Assembly (NCBI GenBank): GCA_045543635.1
Contig: JAZQMT010000120.1
Coordinates: 1 to 14,693 of the forward strand
DNA: 14,693 bases
Reading direction: 5' to 3'
From: SIG578 sp045543635
GTDB taxonomy: Bacteria; Bacillota; Clostridia; Oscillospirales; Ruminococcaceae
In this document: positions 13,113-14,693 of the stretch, one piece after another
Layout of the letters: each line of letters opens with the position of its first letter
How positions within the stretch are numbered: position 1 is the first letter of the stretch
Notes under the pieces: generated by a model
What the model saw: only the letters and a program-made list of their open reading frames with translations
Told to the model about the DNA's origin: nothing
Database searches by the model: none
Made by a program: the position numbers and the translations under genes

Positions 13113-14099
13113 ATGTCAGAATTGAAACTGATTGGAAAAGATGAGGCATACCGCAGTATTTTATCACAAGTTACTGCGGGTAAGCTCCCTCACGCTCTTA
13201 TGATAACCGGCGATAAAGGAATAGGGAAATCGGTTTTTGCCGATGTTGTTTGCAAAATGCTGGTATGTGAGGGCAGTGTTGCGCCTTGTAATAGCTGCAA
13301 TCCTTGCATAAAAATAGAAAAGGGAATTCACCCTGATATTTTTAAGATCTACCCCGCCGGTAAATCTGAAACTATTGGCGTTAATGAGATTGCACCGATA
13401 AAGAAGCAGCTTTTTATTAAACCCAACGATGCGGCATATAAGATATTTATTATCTATCATGCCGAGCGCATGAACAGGTTTGCACAAAATGCAATGCTTA
13501 AAATGATAGAAGAGCCGCCTGAGGATAGCTTCTTTTTATTTACCTGTCAAAACAGTCAGGCTTTACTATCTACCGTGCGCTCCCGTGTAAGCCTTGTGCG
13601 CCTTGCTCCCGCTCAAATATCTGAGGTAAAAAAGGAAATTGCCCGCCGCTTTCCCGAAAAAGAGGAGAGCGAGCTTGACAGAGCAGCAGCCCTTTCATGC
13701 GGAAACATCGGTCTTGCTATTGAACTCTTAAGCACAGGTGAGCTTATCTCCATTTATAATGATGCTTGTGCTGTGGCGAAAGCTACTTGTGATAAAGATA
13801 GGGCTGTTTTGTGTTTGGAACTCGGGAAATATGCAAAGAAAAAAGAACAAGCGCTGCGTTTAGTTTCTCTATTAAAGCTCATTTTCCGTGATGTGTGTGC
13901 CGCAGTGGCAGGGGATAGGACTTCGCTTAGCGGCTGTTTGGATACTGTTGCTGCTGTTTCTGCTTCTTTAAGCAGCAAAGCAGCACTTGATGCGATAGAG
14001 GCTCTGGACGCCTTTTCTTCGGCCGTTTCAGGGAATGCAAATCTTGCCCTTAGCTTGACTGCACTTGAAATTCGCCTTGGCGAAGCCGTTAAAAGATAA
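13113..14099 (+). CDS. holB: DNA polymerase III subunit delta prime
   Basis: Delta prime is part of the clamp-loader complex that places the beta sliding clamp on DNA. The product has 328 residues. It has a P-loop GDKGIGKS at 33-40, a zinc module with Cys52, Cys59, Cys62 and Cys65, and the block HAERMNRFAQNAMLKMIEEP. The arginine of the SRC motif is present, but the cysteine is replaced (SRV at 157-159). The C-terminal part is a helical collar domain. The ATG at 13113 follows the darA stop by 8 nt and has only a weak upstream AAAAGG, so translation probably depends on darA. The pairing of darA and ricT with holB is conserved in Firmicutes. Confidence 0.93.
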   Translation: MSELKLIGKDEAYRSILSQVTAGKLPHALMITGDKGIGKSVFADVVCKMLVCEGSVAPCNSCNPCIKIEKGIHPDIFKIYPAGKSETIGVNEIAPIKKQLFIKPNDAAYKIFIIYHAERMNRFAQNAMLKMIEEPPEDSFFLFTCQNSQALLSTVRSRVSLVRLAPAQISEVKKEIARRFPEKEESELDRAAALSCGNIGLAIELLSTGELISIYNDACAVAKATCDKDRAVLCLELGKYAKKKEQALRLVSLLKLIFRDVCAAVAGDRTSLSGCLDTVAAVSASLSSKAALDAIEALDAFSSAVSGNANLALSLTALEIRLGEAVKR

Positions 14100-14123
14100 T
14101 TTTGGTAGAGGAAGGATAAATTC

Positions 14124-14693
14124 ATGACAACGGTAATTGGCATCCGTTTTAAAGACGGAGGCAAGGTTTATTATTTTGATCCGAAAGAGTTCAACCCCAA
14201 ACTCGGGGACTGTGTGATTGTCGAAACTGCTCGCGGTCTCGAGTGTGGTATCGTTGCAATGGAGAAAGGCAATGTTGAGGATTCAGCGGTCGTTTTACCG
14301 CTGAAACAAATTGTTCGTGAGGCAACCGATAAGGATATTGCCCAAATGGAAAAAAATCGCGCAAAGGAAAAGCAAGCTTTTGATATTTGCGTTAAAAAAA
14401 TTCAAGACCATAAACTGGAAATGAAGCTGGTTGATGTTGAAATCACCTTTGATAATAGTAAAATGTTGTTCTATTTCACGGCAGACGGGCGTATAGATTT
14501 TCGTGAGCTTGTTAAGGATCTTGCCTCTGTGTTTCGCACAAGGATCGAGCTTCGCCAGATAGGTGTGCGGGATGAATCCAAAATGCTCGGTGGTCTCGGT
14601 GTGTGTGGAAGGCCTTTCTGTTGTTCCTCGTTTTTGGGCGAGTTTCAGCCCGTTTCCATTAAAATGGCAAAGGATCAGGGGCTTTCTTTAAAT
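14124..14693 (+). CDS. ricT: RicT/YaaT, PSP1-domain protein (cut by the right edge)
   Basis: RicT is a subunit of the RicA-RicF-RicT (Y) complex, which in Bacillus subtilis binds Fe-S clusters and promotes RNase Y-dependent mRNA maturation, sporulation and competence. The frame runs from ATG 14124 to the window end, 190 codons with no stop. It begins MTTVIGIRFKDGGKVYYFDP. The PSP1 core follows at about 65-150 (LFYFTADGRIDFRELVKDL, then RIELRQIGVRDESKMLGG). The Cys cluster GVCGRPFCC gives Cys161, Cys166 and Cys167, the residues associated with Fe-S binding in the family. GGAAGGA lies upstream of the ATG. It is the third gene of the darA operon; most likely the C-terminal part is missing. Confidence 0.93.
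   Translation, partial: MTTVIGIRFKDGGKVYYFDPKEFNPKLGDCVIVETARGLECGIVAMEKGNVEDSAVVLPLKQIVREATDKDIAQMEKNRAKEKQAFDICVKKIQDHKLEMKLVDVEITFDNSKMLFYFTADGRIDFRELVKDLASVFRTRIELRQIGVRDESKMLGGLGVCGRPFCCSSFLGEFQPVSIKMAKDQGLSLN

Overview
The window reads as chromosomal DNA of a low-to-moderate GC, endospore-forming Firmicute of class Clostridia, probably Oscillospirales-like. The evidence is a spoIIR gene, an L27 with the Prp-cleaved N-terminal extension, a DarA c-di-AMP receptor next to holB and ricT, and strong AGGAGG ribosome binding sites. No tRNA, rRNA, transposon, phage or CRISPR element was seen. The genus-level guess is inference.

Layout from left to right: (1) the first codons of an unidentified minus-strand gene at the left edge; (2) the minus-strand ribosomal operon rplU-prp-rpmA (177-1099) with a consensus promoter, an L21-type leader and a terminator; (3) minus-strand spoIIR; (4) plus-strand copA (1997-4474), a Cu(I) P1B-ATPase with metal-binding domains at both ends, the C-terminal one preceded by its own ribosome binding site and ATG; (5) a bidirectional terminator, then the minus-strand module DUF2975 membrane protein / small Xre regulator / DUF4153-DUF4173 membrane protein (4513-6676); (6) the minus-strand polyamine importer operon potA-potB-potC-potD (6855-10964), with overlapping cistrons, a PotA whose C-terminal module is duplicated, and a leader of about 230 nt that can fold; (7) a minus-strand pair, a short QueG-like double [4Fe-4S] protein and a CBS-pair protein (11370-12643); (8) the divergent plus-strand housekeeping operon darA-holB-ricT (12781 to the right edge, ricT cut).

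Most of the window is ordinary housekeeping content. The observations most worth checking are regulatory: a possible free copper chaperone made from an internal start in copA; divergent promoters sharing one palindromic -35 hexamer at 12698-12703; a potA leader with mutually exclusive pairings, one covering part of the Shine-Dalgarno; an intercistronic hairpin holding the CBS ribosome binding site; and the three-gene membrane/Xre module, which has no assigned function. I do not see a clear new multi-gene defence or biosynthetic system. The DUF2975/Xre/DUF4173 module and the potA leader are the nearest candidates for something undescribed.

All start-site, promoter and fold statements come from reading the sequence by eye. 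No folding energies or database searches were run.
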